Below are positions 23,100 through 31,340 of a stretch of DNA of 38,501 nt, piece after piece. This stretch comes from Lentisphaerota bacterium (GTDB lineage Bacteria > Verrucomicrobiota > Kiritimatiellia > JAAZAB01), in assembly GCA_016188985.1 (NCBI GenBank), contig JACPGM010000066.1, forward strand, positions 1-38,501. The letters are read 5' to 3'. The position numbers were made by a program, and so were the translations under genes. Within the stretch, counting starts at the first letter, position 1. Each line of letters begins with the position of its first letter. The notes beneath the pieces are model-generated. The model was not told where the DNA came from. It did no database searches and saw only the letters and a list, made by a program, of their open reading frames with translations.

Positions 23100-24866
23100 A
23101 TGGACGCCTTTCCGGAAACCGCGGATATTGAAACCGCTTCCGATGCTTATGCTGCGCGCTTTGCCGGCGCGGTCGGCGCCTGGATGCTCAAGGTTCAGGA
23201 AGGCATCGTTTTGGCTCTGCTGCGGGACCATCCCGGCGCCACCGTTCTCGATGTGGGCGGCGGGCACGGCCAGTTAGCCATTCCGCTTTGCCGGGAACAC
23301 TATGATTTGACCGTAGTCGGCAGCGCCGAACAATGTCGCCGGCGTATTGCCGCCCTGATCGCCGCCGGGCAATGCCGGTTTGTCGTTGCCGACGTTTTGA
23401 AATTGCCCTTTGCTGACCGATCGTTCGACACGGTCCTGTGCTTTCGATTTCTCACCCACTGCGCGCGCTGGCCGGAGCTTATTAGCGAGCTCTGCCGGGT
23501 AGCCGCGCGCGCCGTTATCGTGGATTATCCCGCCAGCCAGAGCTTGAACTATGTCGCCCCGCGTTTGTTCGCTGTCAAAAAAAGGCTGGAATCACGGACG
23601 ACCAGGGAGTTTCGGCTGTTCCGCCATCAGGAAATTACGCAAGAGTTTGCCCGGCGCGGTTTTTTGCCTGGCCGGCGGCAAGGCCAGTTTTTTCTGCCGA
23701 TGGTGCTGCACCGGCGCCTGAAGTGCCGGGCGTTTTCGGCGGCGCTGGAAAGTGTTTCAGGCCGAGTCGGCCTTACCTCCCGCTGGGGTTCGCCCGTCAT
23801 TCTGGAATTGCGGCGTAGCGCGCCCATAGACTTTGGTCTTAGTCAGCCGCCCTGTGCCATCCCGGCTGGCACACGCGTTCTGGTAACGGGCGCCACGGGG
23901 TTCACCGGAGCGGTCCTTGCGGCCAAGCTCGTGCACGCCAGCCTGGAGGTGCATGCCATTGCCCGAGTATCGTCGAACAGGGAAGCCCTGAGGGACCTGC
24001 CGATCCATTGGCACCAGGGTGACGTATTTGACGAGACGGTGGTGGCCGAAGCCGCGCAAGGCGCCGATTATATTTTCCATGTGGCCGCGGCCTACCGGGA
24101 GGCGCGCTATGCGGACGAGATCTATTGGAAAGTGCATGTCCAGAGCACGCAGCTTTTAGCCCGGGCCGCCTTGCGCAATCCCGCCTTCAAGCGGTTTGTC
24201 CATGTTTCCACTGTTGGGGTCCATGGCCATATTGCCAACCCGCCGGCCGATGAACTCTACCCGCTTAAGCCGGATGATATTTACCAGCGGACTAAGGCCG
24301 AGGCCGAACTGTGGCTGCGGGATTTTGCCGGCCAGAACTCTTTGCCATTCACCGTGATCCGGCCCGCGGCCATTTATGGGCCGGGCGACAGGCGCCTGCT
24401 GAAATTTTTCCGCATGGCTGCGCGGCCTGTCTTGTTCATGCTGGGATGCGGCAAGTATCTCTATCACCTGGTCCACGTGGACGATCTCGCCAATATCATG
24501 ATTTTGGCGGCGGCGCACCCGCAGGCCCGGAATGAAATTTTCATCTGCGGCAATCCGGAGGCGGTAACCTTGCCGCAGATGGCGCAAATTGTGGCCGCGG
24601 AGCTGGGTAACCGTTTCCGGCTGGTGCGCTTGCCGGCGTTGCCGTTTTTTCTGGCGGCCGACGCGTGCGAGTGGTTCTGCCGCAAGCTGGGCGTCGAGCC
24701 GCCCATCCATCGGCGGCGGCTGGCATTTTTTACGAAGGACCGCTCTTTCAACACGCGCAAATTGCGGGAGAAGCTGGGGTATCAAATGCGTTATTCCAGC
24801 GAGGAAGGCCTGATTCAGACCGCGCGCTGGTATTGCGAGCAAGGCTGGCTGAATCGGCGCAGATAG
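23100..24866 (+). CDS. Fusion of class I methyltransferase and extended SDR (NAD-dependent epimerase/dehydratase-like)
   Basis: The 588-residue protein has two enzymes in one chain. Residues about 1-250 are an AdoMet-dependent methyltransferase of the Methyltransf_11 type (motif I VLDVGGGHGQL at 49-59, VVADVLKLPFADRSFDTVLC, VIVDYPAS). Residues about 258-585 are an extended short-chain dehydrogenase with cofactor loop TGATGFTG (263-270), VSTVGVHG, catalytic YQRTK (Y395, K399), VIRPAAIYGPGD and HVDDLA. The SDR half resembles sterol-dehydrogenase/HpnA-like members. No stop, start or frameshift lies between halves; a linker around RRSAPIDFGLSQPP joins them. The joint substrate is unknown; a methylated sugar or isoprenoid-type lipid is a guess. 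The gap upstream is filled by the 22926-23065 element. Confidence 0.88.
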   Translation: MDAFPETADIETASDAYAARFAGAVGAWMLKVQEGIVLALLRDHPGATVLDVGGGHGQLAIPLCREHYDLTVVGSAEQCRRRIAALIAAGQCRFVVADVLKLPFADRSFDTVLCFRFLTHCARWPELISELCRVAARAVIVDYPASQSLNYVAPRLFAVKKRLESRTTREFRLFRHQEITQEFARRGFLPGRRQGQFFLPMVLHRRLKCRAFSAALESVSGRVGLTSRWGSPVILELRRSAPIDFGLSQPPCAIPAGTRVLVTGATGFTGAVLAAKLVHASLEVHAIARVSSNREALRDLPIHWHQGDVFDETVVAEAAQGADYIFHVAAAYREARYADEIYWKVHVQSTQLLARAALRNPAFKRFVHVSTVGVHGHIANPPADELYPLKPDDIYQRTKAEAELWLRDFAGQNSLPFTVIRPAAIYGPGDRRLLKFFRMAARPVLFMLGCGKYLYHLVHVDDLANIMILAAAHPQARNEIFICGNPEAVTLPQMAQIVAAELGNRFRLVRLPALPFFLAADACEWFCRKLGVEPPIHRRRLAFFTKDRSFNTRKLREKLGYQMRYSSEEGLIQTARWYCEQGWLNRRR

Positions 24867-24899
24867 ATGTACCGGCCGCTTACGGGGTGGTCTTGTCAA

Positions 24900-24965
24900 G
24901 GTAGGGGCGGCTCGCTGAGCCGACCGCCTTTGCGGCGCGTTGTGCCACACTTTATAAAGTGTGGC
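24900..24965. repeat. Composite palindromic element between convergent genes
   Basis: GGTAGGGGCGGCTCGCTGAG at 24900-24919 begins a degenerate copy of the CTCG/CGAG palindrome. It is followed by a perfect 22-nt palindrome at 24944-24965 (arm GCCACACTTTA). It lies directly at the stop codon of the URO-D gene and after the methyltransferase-SDR gene, so it may act as a two-way transcription barrier. Confidence 0.75.
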
Positions 24966-24966
24966 G

Positions 24967-25971
24967 CTATAAGCGTTCTCCCTGAGCAACTATGGTTGGC
25001 GCCCCGGCCCGGAGGAAAGCTTCGTAGGCCCACTGGTCCCATTCGCTCCGCACACCGATTCCTTTCAGATCGCCGTAATTCTTGGCGATGAACCCGCCGC
25101 GGAACGTTGCGACCAGGCGGCCGATTTCGCGTTCGATCAGGTCGCGGTCGCCGGTCGGCAGCACCTTCTGGATGTCGCAGGGCGCAAAGAGCCCCACTTT
25201 ATGCGCTCGCAGTTTGGCGGCCAAGGCCGGCTGATCGTAGACCGCCGGCTGGTCGAACTGCAGACAATCAATGCCCGCGGCGCACAGGTCATCAACCAGC
25301 GCCCAGTTATAGCCGCAGGAATGCTGGATGACTTTCAGGCCGTGGCGGTGGGCGCGGCTGGTGAGGCGCGCGTAGAGCGGGCGGAAGATGTCGCGCCACA
25401 TGGCCGGGCTCATCAGGGTCCGGTCCTGAATGCCAAGGTCCTCGCAGAACATGATCCCATCGAGGCCGGCCTCGCCATAGCGGTCAATTACGCGCTCCAG
25501 GAGGCTGGTTACGCGGTCGTGCAGGACATCAATGTGGTCACGGTTGGCAATGAGGTCCGTGAAATAGATTTCCATTTTGCGCATATAGCGGCAGATGGCA
25601 AACGGCCAGCCGGGCATCCAGCCGACCTTGAACTTGTCCGTCCCCGAGGCGGCAAGTTCACGGGCGCCCTGGTAATAGGCGGGATTATCCAGGTCGGGGA
25701 GCTTAAGGTCGTCTAACTGGTCCCACGACTGCAGCGCCGGCTTGAAAATTTCGCCGCCTTGCGACATATCCGCAATGCGCTGCCAGAGATTGCCCCAGAT
25801 ATCGGTGTAATACTCGAAGTTGCCTTCCACCCATTTTTCGGGTTGAAACCCATGGCCGATTCCCGCCCAGGCAAAGTCATCCTGGCGTCCGTGGTCGAAA
25901 TTGAGCCCTATGCGCTCCGCGCAACGGCACTCGATGTTCTGCAGGATGATCTCGCGCGGCGTCAGGGTCAT
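24967..25971 (-). CDS. Uroporphyrinogen decarboxylase (URO-D)-like protein, copy 1
   Basis: The 334-residue protein has the URO-D/MtaA-like barrel: MTLTPREIILQNIECRCAER at the N-terminus, an ICEDLG-like strand (IMFCEDLGIQDRTLMSP), a HSCG strand (KVIQHSCGYNWALVDDLCAA) and GIDCLQFDQP. True HemE marks (the RQAGRYLPEY start) are absent. In related methyltransferases this fold moves methyl groups between corrinoids, coenzymes or methylated compounds, using a His-x-Cys type zinc site; here HSCG could supply ligands. Substrate is unknown. The gene starts 8 bases after the Kelch-like gene and is cotranscribed with it. Confidence 0.85.
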   Translation of the reverse strand: MTLTPREIILQNIECRCAERIGLNFDHGRQDDFAWAGIGHGFQPEKWVEGNFEYYTDIWGNLWQRIADMSQGGEIFKPALQSWDQLDDLKLPDLDNPAYYQGARELAASGTDKFKVGWMPGWPFAICRYMRKMEIYFTDLIANRDHIDVLHDRVTSLLERVIDRYGEAGLDGIMFCEDLGIQDRTLMSPAMWRDIFRPLYARLTSRAHRHGLKVIQHSCGYNWALVDDLCAAGIDCLQFDQPAVYDQPALAAKLRAHKVGLFAPCDIQKVLPTGDRDLIEREIGRLVATFRGGFIAKNYGDLKGIGVRSEWDQWAYEAFLRAGAPTIVAQGERL

Positions 25972-25979
25972 AATGATGT

Positions 25980-26954
25980 TCAGTTCCCCGGTAGGCGAAC
26001 CAATTTCCAGACGTCCGGTTCCATGTTATTGCCGGCCACCATCCATAGGGCGTTGTCGTAGACGAAGACGCTGGCGGCGTGCCTGGGATTCCACGGTGTT
26101 TTGGTAACCTCATGCCAGGTTACGCCGTCGGCCGAGTGCCATACGTCGTTGCGGTTACCCGTTCCATCATATCCTTCCAGCACCCACATGCGGCCGTCAA
26201 AAACCGCCACCTCGTGATACTGTCTCGGTTTCCAGGGAGCCTCTTTCAGGTGGCAGTGCCAGGTGATGCCATCGGCTGAGCTCCACACATCGTTGTACAT
26301 CTTCCGCGTAGGAACCTGGGGTGTGTCGTAAGTGCCGCCGCCTAGAATCCATATCCGGTCTTTGAAGACAACGCTTCCGCCGATCATCCCGCGCGCCGAC
26401 CAGTAGGGTTCCTGCGGCTCAATCGGCTCCCACGATGCGCCGTCGGGGGTTGCCCAGATGTCGCGGTCGAAGCGTTCGGCCGCCGGCGCGAACTGGGGCA
26501 GGGTTTGTCCGCCCATGACCCAGATCCTGTTCTTAAACACCAGCGTATAGTGCAATGCCCTTGGTCCCCAGGGCACATTTTCCGTGATGCGCCTCCATGT
26601 CTTGCCGTCAGCGGAGTTCCATACGTCATTCTGATAATGGCCCTGGCTTACATCTCCACCCACGATCCACATATGGGCGTTGAACACTACATAGCCGGCC
26701 GTGTGCCGGCCTTCCCAATCGAAGGCCGGGTTGAAGGCGGTGTCCAGAAACGTGTTAGGCTTGACCAACGTCCAATGGAGGCCGTCCACCGAGCGCCAGA
26801 CTTCGTTATTGCAAATCCGGGGAAAATGTGTTTTATCGCCGGGATTCCACCCACCAAGGAGCCACATCTTGTCCTGGAACACCAAGGCCCCCGCACCATC
26901 GCGCGGCGCAAAGGAGGCCTGAGCATTTACTTTTGTCCACTGATACATTGTCAT
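25980..26954 (-). CDS. Kelch-like beta-propeller protein
   Basis: The start was placed at the ATG at 26954 (MTMYQWTKV); the open frame extends to a TTG at 27131, but that part looks non-coding. The 324-residue protein has six repeats of about 50 residues, each with a strand of the type MWLLGGW, MWIVGGD, IWVMGGQ, IWILGGG, MWVLEGY, LWMVAGN and a following NDVWxSxDGxxW turn. This makes a six-bladed propeller of galactose-oxidase/Kelch type without visible catalytic residues. It lacks a signal peptide from this start. It is upstream partner of the URO-D gene; a binding or sialic-acid-related role is only a guess. Confidence 0.85.
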   Translation of the reverse strand: MTMYQWTKVNAQASFAPRDGAGALVFQDKMWLLGGWNPGDKTHFPRICNNEVWRSVDGLHWTLVKPNTFLDTAFNPAFDWEGRHTAGYVVFNAHMWIVGGDVSQGHYQNDVWNSADGKTWRRITENVPWGPRALHYTLVFKNRIWVMGGQTLPQFAPAAERFDRDIWATPDGASWEPIEPQEPYWSARGMIGGSVVFKDRIWILGGGTYDTPQVPTRKMYNDVWSSADGITWHCHLKEAPWKPRQYHEVAVFDGRMWVLEGYDGTGNRNDVWHSADGVTWHEVTKTPWNPRHAASVFVYDNALWMVAGNNMEPDVWKLVRLPGN

Positions 26955-27243
26955 CCTTGCCGTCGCGCGAGTGCTTGGGTTCGATCCTATACCAATGCGT
27001 TGGCCGACGGATTGGCGCAATTGCCTGTCTGCGTTAAATGTTCCACTAAACCCAGGCCGTAGGCAAGTCAAGAGAAGCAGCGTCGGAAGGCAAGCGCGGA
27101 AATGACAATCAATGACAATCGTGCTCGTCAATTTACCACGCGCAACGTGTGGCTTGTTGCGCAGCCATTTAATGCTTTACGCCTCTTAAGGGCCGGGATA
27201 AGGTAATTGGAAAAGCTGTTTTACCGATGGAGTGAAGGAAACA

Positions 27244-28848
27244 ATGATCCATTGCTGGCTGCAAGAGATGTATCGAAAGATTTACCCGGTGGGCAACAAG
27301 CCCGCCGGAGCTTTTCTGCGGCTCGATGCCGCGCGCAACGAGAGCACGGCTTTCCAGGTTGCGGTGGTGAACACGGCGCTTGCCGTTGCCAAAGTAAAAA
27401 TTGCGGTTAAGGTGCCGCGGGGAATTGATGCCCGCATCCGGCGCGTAGGTTTTGTGCCCTTGCCGCACCATAATACCGATGTGCCGGTGGACGAACTGGA
27501 CTGCCGCGGCCATGTGCCGGGCTATGTGCCGGACCCGTTGTTCGACGAGGACGATGCGCAGGTTGCTCCGCGCGAGGCCGCCGGTTTCTGGATCAGCGTG
27601 CGCACCGCGGCCGATTGCCGGCCTGGTCCGCATAAACTTATTATCGTTGTCAAGCCGGAAGGCTGCCAGGCGCGGAAGCTTCTGGTCCGCTTGCAGGTTT
27701 ATCCGCTGGTGTTGGAGCCCCGCCGTCATTTCCCGGTGATCCAGTGGTTTTACAACGATGCCCTGCTGGATTGGTATCATTTCCAGCCTTTTGAGGATGG
27801 TTTCTGGAAAATCCTTGAGCGCTATCTGCGCGATTTGCCGGCGCACGGTCAGGATACCGTGCTGGTCCCGCTTTGCACGCCGCCGACGGACGGCGTCAAG
27901 CGTCCTACCCAGCTTCTGCGGGTGACAACAGCCGGAAAGCGCTACCGATTCGACTGGCGTGATGTGAAACGCTATGTGGCCTTAGCCCGCCGTTGCGGCC
28001 TGTGCCATCTGGAGTGGAATCATTTCTTCAGCCAGTGGGGAGCGCAATATGCCATCCGGGTATATTGCGATCAGGGCCGGGAAGAAAAATTGCTCTGGAA
28101 CCCGGAAACGCCGGCCACCGCGCCGGTGTATCGCAATTTTCTCAGGCAACTGCTACCGGAGCTCCACCAGTTTCTTATCCGGGAAAAACTTTTGAAGGAT
28201 TCGTTCTTTCACGTCAGCGACGAGCCGCATACCCCAGAGCATAAGCGCAACTATAAGGTGGCCCGGGCCGTGCTGCGGGAACTGGCGCCCTGGATGAAAA
28301 CGATGGATGCGCTTAGCGAGATCGCTTATGGCCGCGAAAAACTAACGGATATGCCCATCCCCCATATCGGCGTGACTAAGCAATTCTATGAGGAAGGCAT
28401 TAAGAGCTTTACCTATTTTTGCTGCGGTCCCCGCGGCCGCTACCTGAACCGGCTGATTGACACGCCGCTTATAAAAATCCGCATGAGCGGCTGGCTTTTC
28501 TATCGTTTCAAGGCGCTGGGCTTCCTGCATTGGGGTTATAATTATTGGTATAAATCGCAGACCCGCACCCTGATTGATCCTTTCACCGAATCGGCCGGGC
28601 AATGGTGCCACCGGGGCTGGGCGTATGGCGACCCGTTTTTGGTCTATCCCGGAGCCGAAGGGCCGGTGGATTCAATCCGCTGGGAGATATTCAGCCTAAG
28701 CCTGCAGGACTACGCGCTGCTGCAGACGGCAGGGATAGATCCGGAAGGACCTTTTCTAGCGCGCCTTCGGGATTTCAATGATTTTCCCAAAGACCTGCGC
28801 TGGTTTCAGGCCGCGCGGAAGAAACTGCTTGCCGGGCAAGCGCGCTGA
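27244..28848 (+). CDS. DUF4091 / GH123-like glycosidase-like protein
   Basis: The ATG at 27244 has AAGGA five bases upstream and is preferred to the GTG at 27232. The 534-residue protein shows an N-terminal beta domain with RNESTAFQVAVVNT, a TIM-barrel with the acidic pair FHVSDEPHTPEH, and the DUF4091 C-terminal signature GFLHWGYNYWY...GDPFLVYPGAEGPVDSIRWEIF...DYALLQTAG. GH123 enzymes with the same layout remove N-acetylgalactosamine by substrate-assisted catalysis with the Asp-Glu pair. Whether this protein is an active glycosidase is unknown. No signal peptide was seen, so it may act in the cytoplasm. It is divergent from the Kelch/URO-D pair, with 289 bases between starts. Confidence 0.87.
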   Translation: MIHCWLQEMYRKIYPVGNKPAGAFLRLDAARNESTAFQVAVVNTALAVAKVKIAVKVPRGIDARIRRVGFVPLPHHNTDVPVDELDCRGHVPGYVPDPLFDEDDAQVAPREAAGFWISVRTAADCRPGPHKLIIVVKPEGCQARKLLVRLQVYPLVLEPRRHFPVIQWFYNDALLDWYHFQPFEDGFWKILERYLRDLPAHGQDTVLVPLCTPPTDGVKRPTQLLRVTTAGKRYRFDWRDVKRYVALARRCGLCHLEWNHFFSQWGAQYAIRVYCDQGREEKLLWNPETPATAPVYRNFLRQLLPELHQFLIREKLLKDSFFHVSDEPHTPEHKRNYKVARAVLRELAPWMKTMDALSEIAYGREKLTDMPIPHIGVTKQFYEEGIKSFTYFCCGPRGRYLNRLIDTPLIKIRMSGWLFYRFKALGFLHWGYNYWYKSQTRTLIDPFTESAGQWCHRGWAYGDPFLVYPGAEGPVDSIRWEIFSLSLQDYALLQTAGIDPEGPFLARLRDFNDFPKDLRWFQAARKKLLAGQAR

Positions 28849-28985
28849 GTAGTTGCCGTCGGTTGCCGGCGCTTGCGCAGCAAGAGACAATCCACCAGAA
28901 GCAAAGAATTTCACCTGCTCGCTTGTTGCTGCCAAGATGTGCGGACGGCCTTCTTTTTGCGAGCCATCGGCGGGACGATGCCACT

Positions 28986-29573
28986 CTATCGCGCCGCTTC
29001 CGGCGCGAGGTCGGCCAGCAACTTGGCCAGCCGACCGGGCGGCGTAATCGCCCAGTAGGTGTCGGATGTTGCCGCCACAAAGCCGCGCTTAGCCAGCTTG
29101 TGCAGATGCCTCCGCAGCGCCCGCGACGACATCGCGGTCTGTCGGCGCAAGGCCGTGAAAGAGCAGTCGGTCTTGTGAAGCGCTTCATAGATAGCCTGCC
29201 GGCGCGGGTGGGTAAACGCCGTGGCCAGCCGAAACACATATTGAGCGGAGTGTTTTTCGGTTTGGAAAATTTCCCTAAGCGCACCGACGATGAGTTTGGC
29301 TTCTGGGATGGTGGAATCCGGTTCCGTGGTGTAGTGGACCCGCGCGCCACGGCGCCGGGCGCACAGGAGTCCTCTGGCGGCGAGTAGTCGGAGATGGATT
29401 GAAACGATCGGGCGGCGGAGCTTCATTGTCCGGGCAATCTCCGAAACGGTTTGGCCCGGTTTGTGAATCAATTCGCGGAGCATATTGAGACGGGTGATAT
29501 TGGCCAACACGCGACATGTACGCCAGAGAGTTGGTCGTGGTCCATGGCTGCTTTGCTTTGTAATTGCAGACAT
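28986..29573 (-). CDS. ArsR-type transcriptional regulator with two winged-helix domains
   Basis: The 195-residue protein has an ArsR-like winged helix at about 18-80 (RVLANITRLNMLRELIHKPGQTVSEIARTM, then RRPIVSIHLRLLAARGLL) and a second at about 110-185 (FRLATAFTHPRRQAIYEAL, SSRALRRHLHKLAKRGFV). The usual ArsR metal-binding ELCVCDL motif is absent. A perfect 22-nt palindrome ends one base ahead of the ATG, and an ATAGTCAA/TTGACTAT inverted repeat lies 28 bases upstream, a possible self-regulatory operator. No Shine-Dalgarno site is visible unless within the palindrome. Confidence 0.82.
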   Translation of the reverse strand: MSAITKQSSHGPRPTLWRTCRVLANITRLNMLRELIHKPGQTVSEIARTMKLRRPIVSIHLRLLAARGLLCARRRGARVHYTTEPDSTIPEAKLIVGALREIFQTEKHSAQYVFRLATAFTHPRRQAIYEALHKTDCSFTALRRQTAMSSRALRRHLHKLAKRGFVAATSDTYWAITPPGRLAKLLADLAPEAAR

Positions 29574-29574
29574 G

Positions 29575-29759
29575 GGCGGAGTTTCGAAACTCCGCCTCTG
29601 ATAGTCAAGTCCAAGTTTTGACTATTCCGGCTATCCTGCAAGCGAATAAGACTTTTGCCAATAATGACAGAGTAATTCACATTCCCTGATCTGTTCACCC
29701 CGCGCGCGGCGGAGTTTCGAAAGTCCGCCTCCTGGACAGTAATCTGCGCAGGCAGATTA
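29575..29759. repeat. Group of three short palindromes
   Basis: 29575-29596 is a perfect 22-nt palindrome (arm GGCGGAGTTTC). 29708-29729 is a second copy with one mismatch. 29740-29759 is TAATCTGC-GCAG-GCAGATTA. Confidence 0.85.
29601..29625. promoter_or_regulatory. Possible operator upstream of the ArsR-type gene
   Basis: A perfect 8-bp inverted repeat, ATAGTCAA-N9-TTGACTAT, is centred 40 bases upstream of the regulator start. Size and position suit a winged-helix dimer. Confidence 0.4.
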
Positions 29760-29899
29760 GCGGCTGATCATCAGTTTTTGAAGTCGGACGTGGTGACGGT
29801 CGCTTTCAGGGGGAGGCTGCTACGTCTATTAGGTGCTGTTGTTTTACCGAGAAGCCATGGCCGTTTCTTTGCCAACGTAGTTCGGACTCGTGACGAGAG

Positions 29900-31327
29900 T
29901 CAGCAGCGGTATGAGCATCCAGCGCCTTCTCCGGTCGCACGGCCAGATGCGTCCGTGAGCGACAGCGTTGAATTCCGTCGCGTTCCTTCCGCAGCGGCCT
30001 CCCCATGTTTTGACCGCATGAGCAGCAGTGAGCCGGTGACGGTGGCCAGGGTGATCACAGCGACGGGAACGAGCTGAGGCGCGAGAGGCAATAGCGCGTT
30101 GAGCGCAAGCGGGGTCAGCCCCATGACCAGCGCGCCGGCGTAAAAGAGCGTCAGGTACCGGTGGGTTTGTCCGGCCGGCGCGTGATTCATAATCGCCACG
30201 ATTTGGTAAGTGTAAAGCGTGCTCGCAAAGTTGCCCGCGATCAAGGCGACGATCAGGATGCCGTTATGGGCGACCATGGCCGTGCTCCATCCGGCGATGA
30301 CAAGCCCCGCGCACAAGGCGGCGATGCGGTGCGGGCCGATTTTTGCGGCCAAGTGGCCGAACAGAAGCGCAACCGGGATAAACACGCTCGCGCTGATCGG
30401 GAGCAACAGCGGAATGCGATCCGGAGTGAAGCCGCGTTGCGAGACGGCGTAAAGCAGCAACAGCGGCATTGAGGAAGTAAGGCTGGCGCCTATCACGGTC
30501 CCTGCCAGCAGGCGACGGAATCCAGTGTCTCGTTGCAGGATGGCCCTCAGCTCGCCCAGGTATTGCCGGATGGGCAAACGCGGTCCAGCATGCGGATGGC
30601 GATATTCCTTGATCCGCCTTAACACGGTCGCGCACACTAACCCACCCGTGATATTAATCAGCAGGCTGATGCCGTAATTGCGCGGGAATGGCGCCACTGA
30701 CGACCAGCCGGCCAGGATCTCCCTGGCGCGATCCGGCAGCCAGGCCAGGGCCGTGCTGTTCGCGCCCACCAGCAAGGCCACCGCGATGGACGCCACCAGA
30801 TTAAGCAATTGCGCTAGACCGGTGGACCAACCGATGATTGTGCCGCGGGTCTGTTGGGGGAAGATGCGCGCGAAAAGATCCCAGCAGGGCAGGATGGTGA
30901 GGCCCTGGCCGATGGCTGCCAGGGCGCAGCCGATGAAAATACTGCCGATGAGCGTCGTCCGGCCGGCGTTCAGCAGCAGCGCCGTGCTTGGGATCAGCAG
31001 TGGCAGAAACATGGAAAGTATGCTGAAGCTATACAGTCTGACACGCGACGTATCCGGTCGCATAACCCAACCCATGATGATGGCCGGCACATAGGCCAGG
31101 CTCATTATGGCCACCATGGGGAAAAGGCTTAGCCAGCGGGGTCCGTTGAGTTTGAGCACCAGACTGGGAACCAACATAGACATATCGCCAAACGAGCCGG
31201 TCAGCGCTGACAGGCTGATGCTCGTCAGGTACAGCCTGGTGTTGCGGCGGAAGTGCCGGGCAATAAAGGCAGTTTCTTCCTGGGGCGCAGCAGGAGGAAC
31301 GATAGGGAGTGGCGCCGGAGGTTGCAT
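29900..31327 (-). CDS. Major facilitator superfamily (MFS) transporter
   Basis: The 475-residue integral membrane protein has about 11-12 hydrophobic segments spread over residues 30-445, with a central basic loop (RRIKEYRHPHAGPRLPIRQYLGELR) near residue 250, between six-helix halves. This is the MFS layout. No substrate motif was recognised; similar proteins in anaerobes carry sugars or small organic acids. The proline-rich N-terminus and the last about 30 residues (after MRSKHGEAAAEG) look non-conserved; the latter overlaps a hairpin. It starts 13 bases after the flippase-like gene and forms an operon with it and URO-D copy 2. Confidence 0.85.
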   Translation of the reverse strand: MQPPAPLPIVPPAAPQEETAFIARHFRRNTRLYLTSISLSALTGSFGDMSMLVPSLVLKLNGPRWLSLFPMVAIMSLAYVPAIIMGWVMRPDTSRVRLYSFSILSMFLPLLIPSTALLLNAGRTTLIGSIFIGCALAAIGQGLTILPCWDLFARIFPQQTRGTIIGWSTGLAQLLNLVASIAVALLVGANSTALAWLPDRAREILAGWSSVAPFPRNYGISLLINITGGLVCATVLRRIKEYRHPHAGPRLPIRQYLGELRAILQRDTGFRRLLAGTVIGASLTSSMPLLLLYAVSQRGFTPDRIPLLLPISASVFIPVALLFGHLAAKIGPHRIAALCAGLVIAGWSTAMVAHNGILIVALIAGNFASTLYTYQIVAIMNHAPAGQTHRYLTLFYAGALVMGLTPLALNALLPLAPQLVPVAVITLATVTGSLLLMRSKHGEAAAEGTRRNSTLSLTDASGRATGEGAGCSYRC

Positions 31328-31340
31328 GGTGGCAATGTTG

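Larger units (their letters stand above)
29574..29899. other. 326-base region with palindromes between the regulator and the transporter
   Basis: It contains palindromes at 29575-29596, 29708-29729 and 29740-29759 and the inverted repeat at 29601-29625. A GGACTCG-TGA-CGAGAGTC hairpin at 29884-29901 straddles the transporter stop. The remainder shows no gene. Confidence 0.7.

Noticed and set aside
24944-24965. Classical rho-independent terminator
   Set aside because: The palindrome is perfect, but no T-run follows it on either strand; kept as a repeat with possible barrier function.
26955-27131. N-terminal extension of the Kelch-like protein with a hydrophobic stretch resembling a signal peptide
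   Set aside because: The only far upstream start is TTG, and the sequence after the hydrophobic stretch is not protein-like; the repeats begin right after the ATG at 26954.
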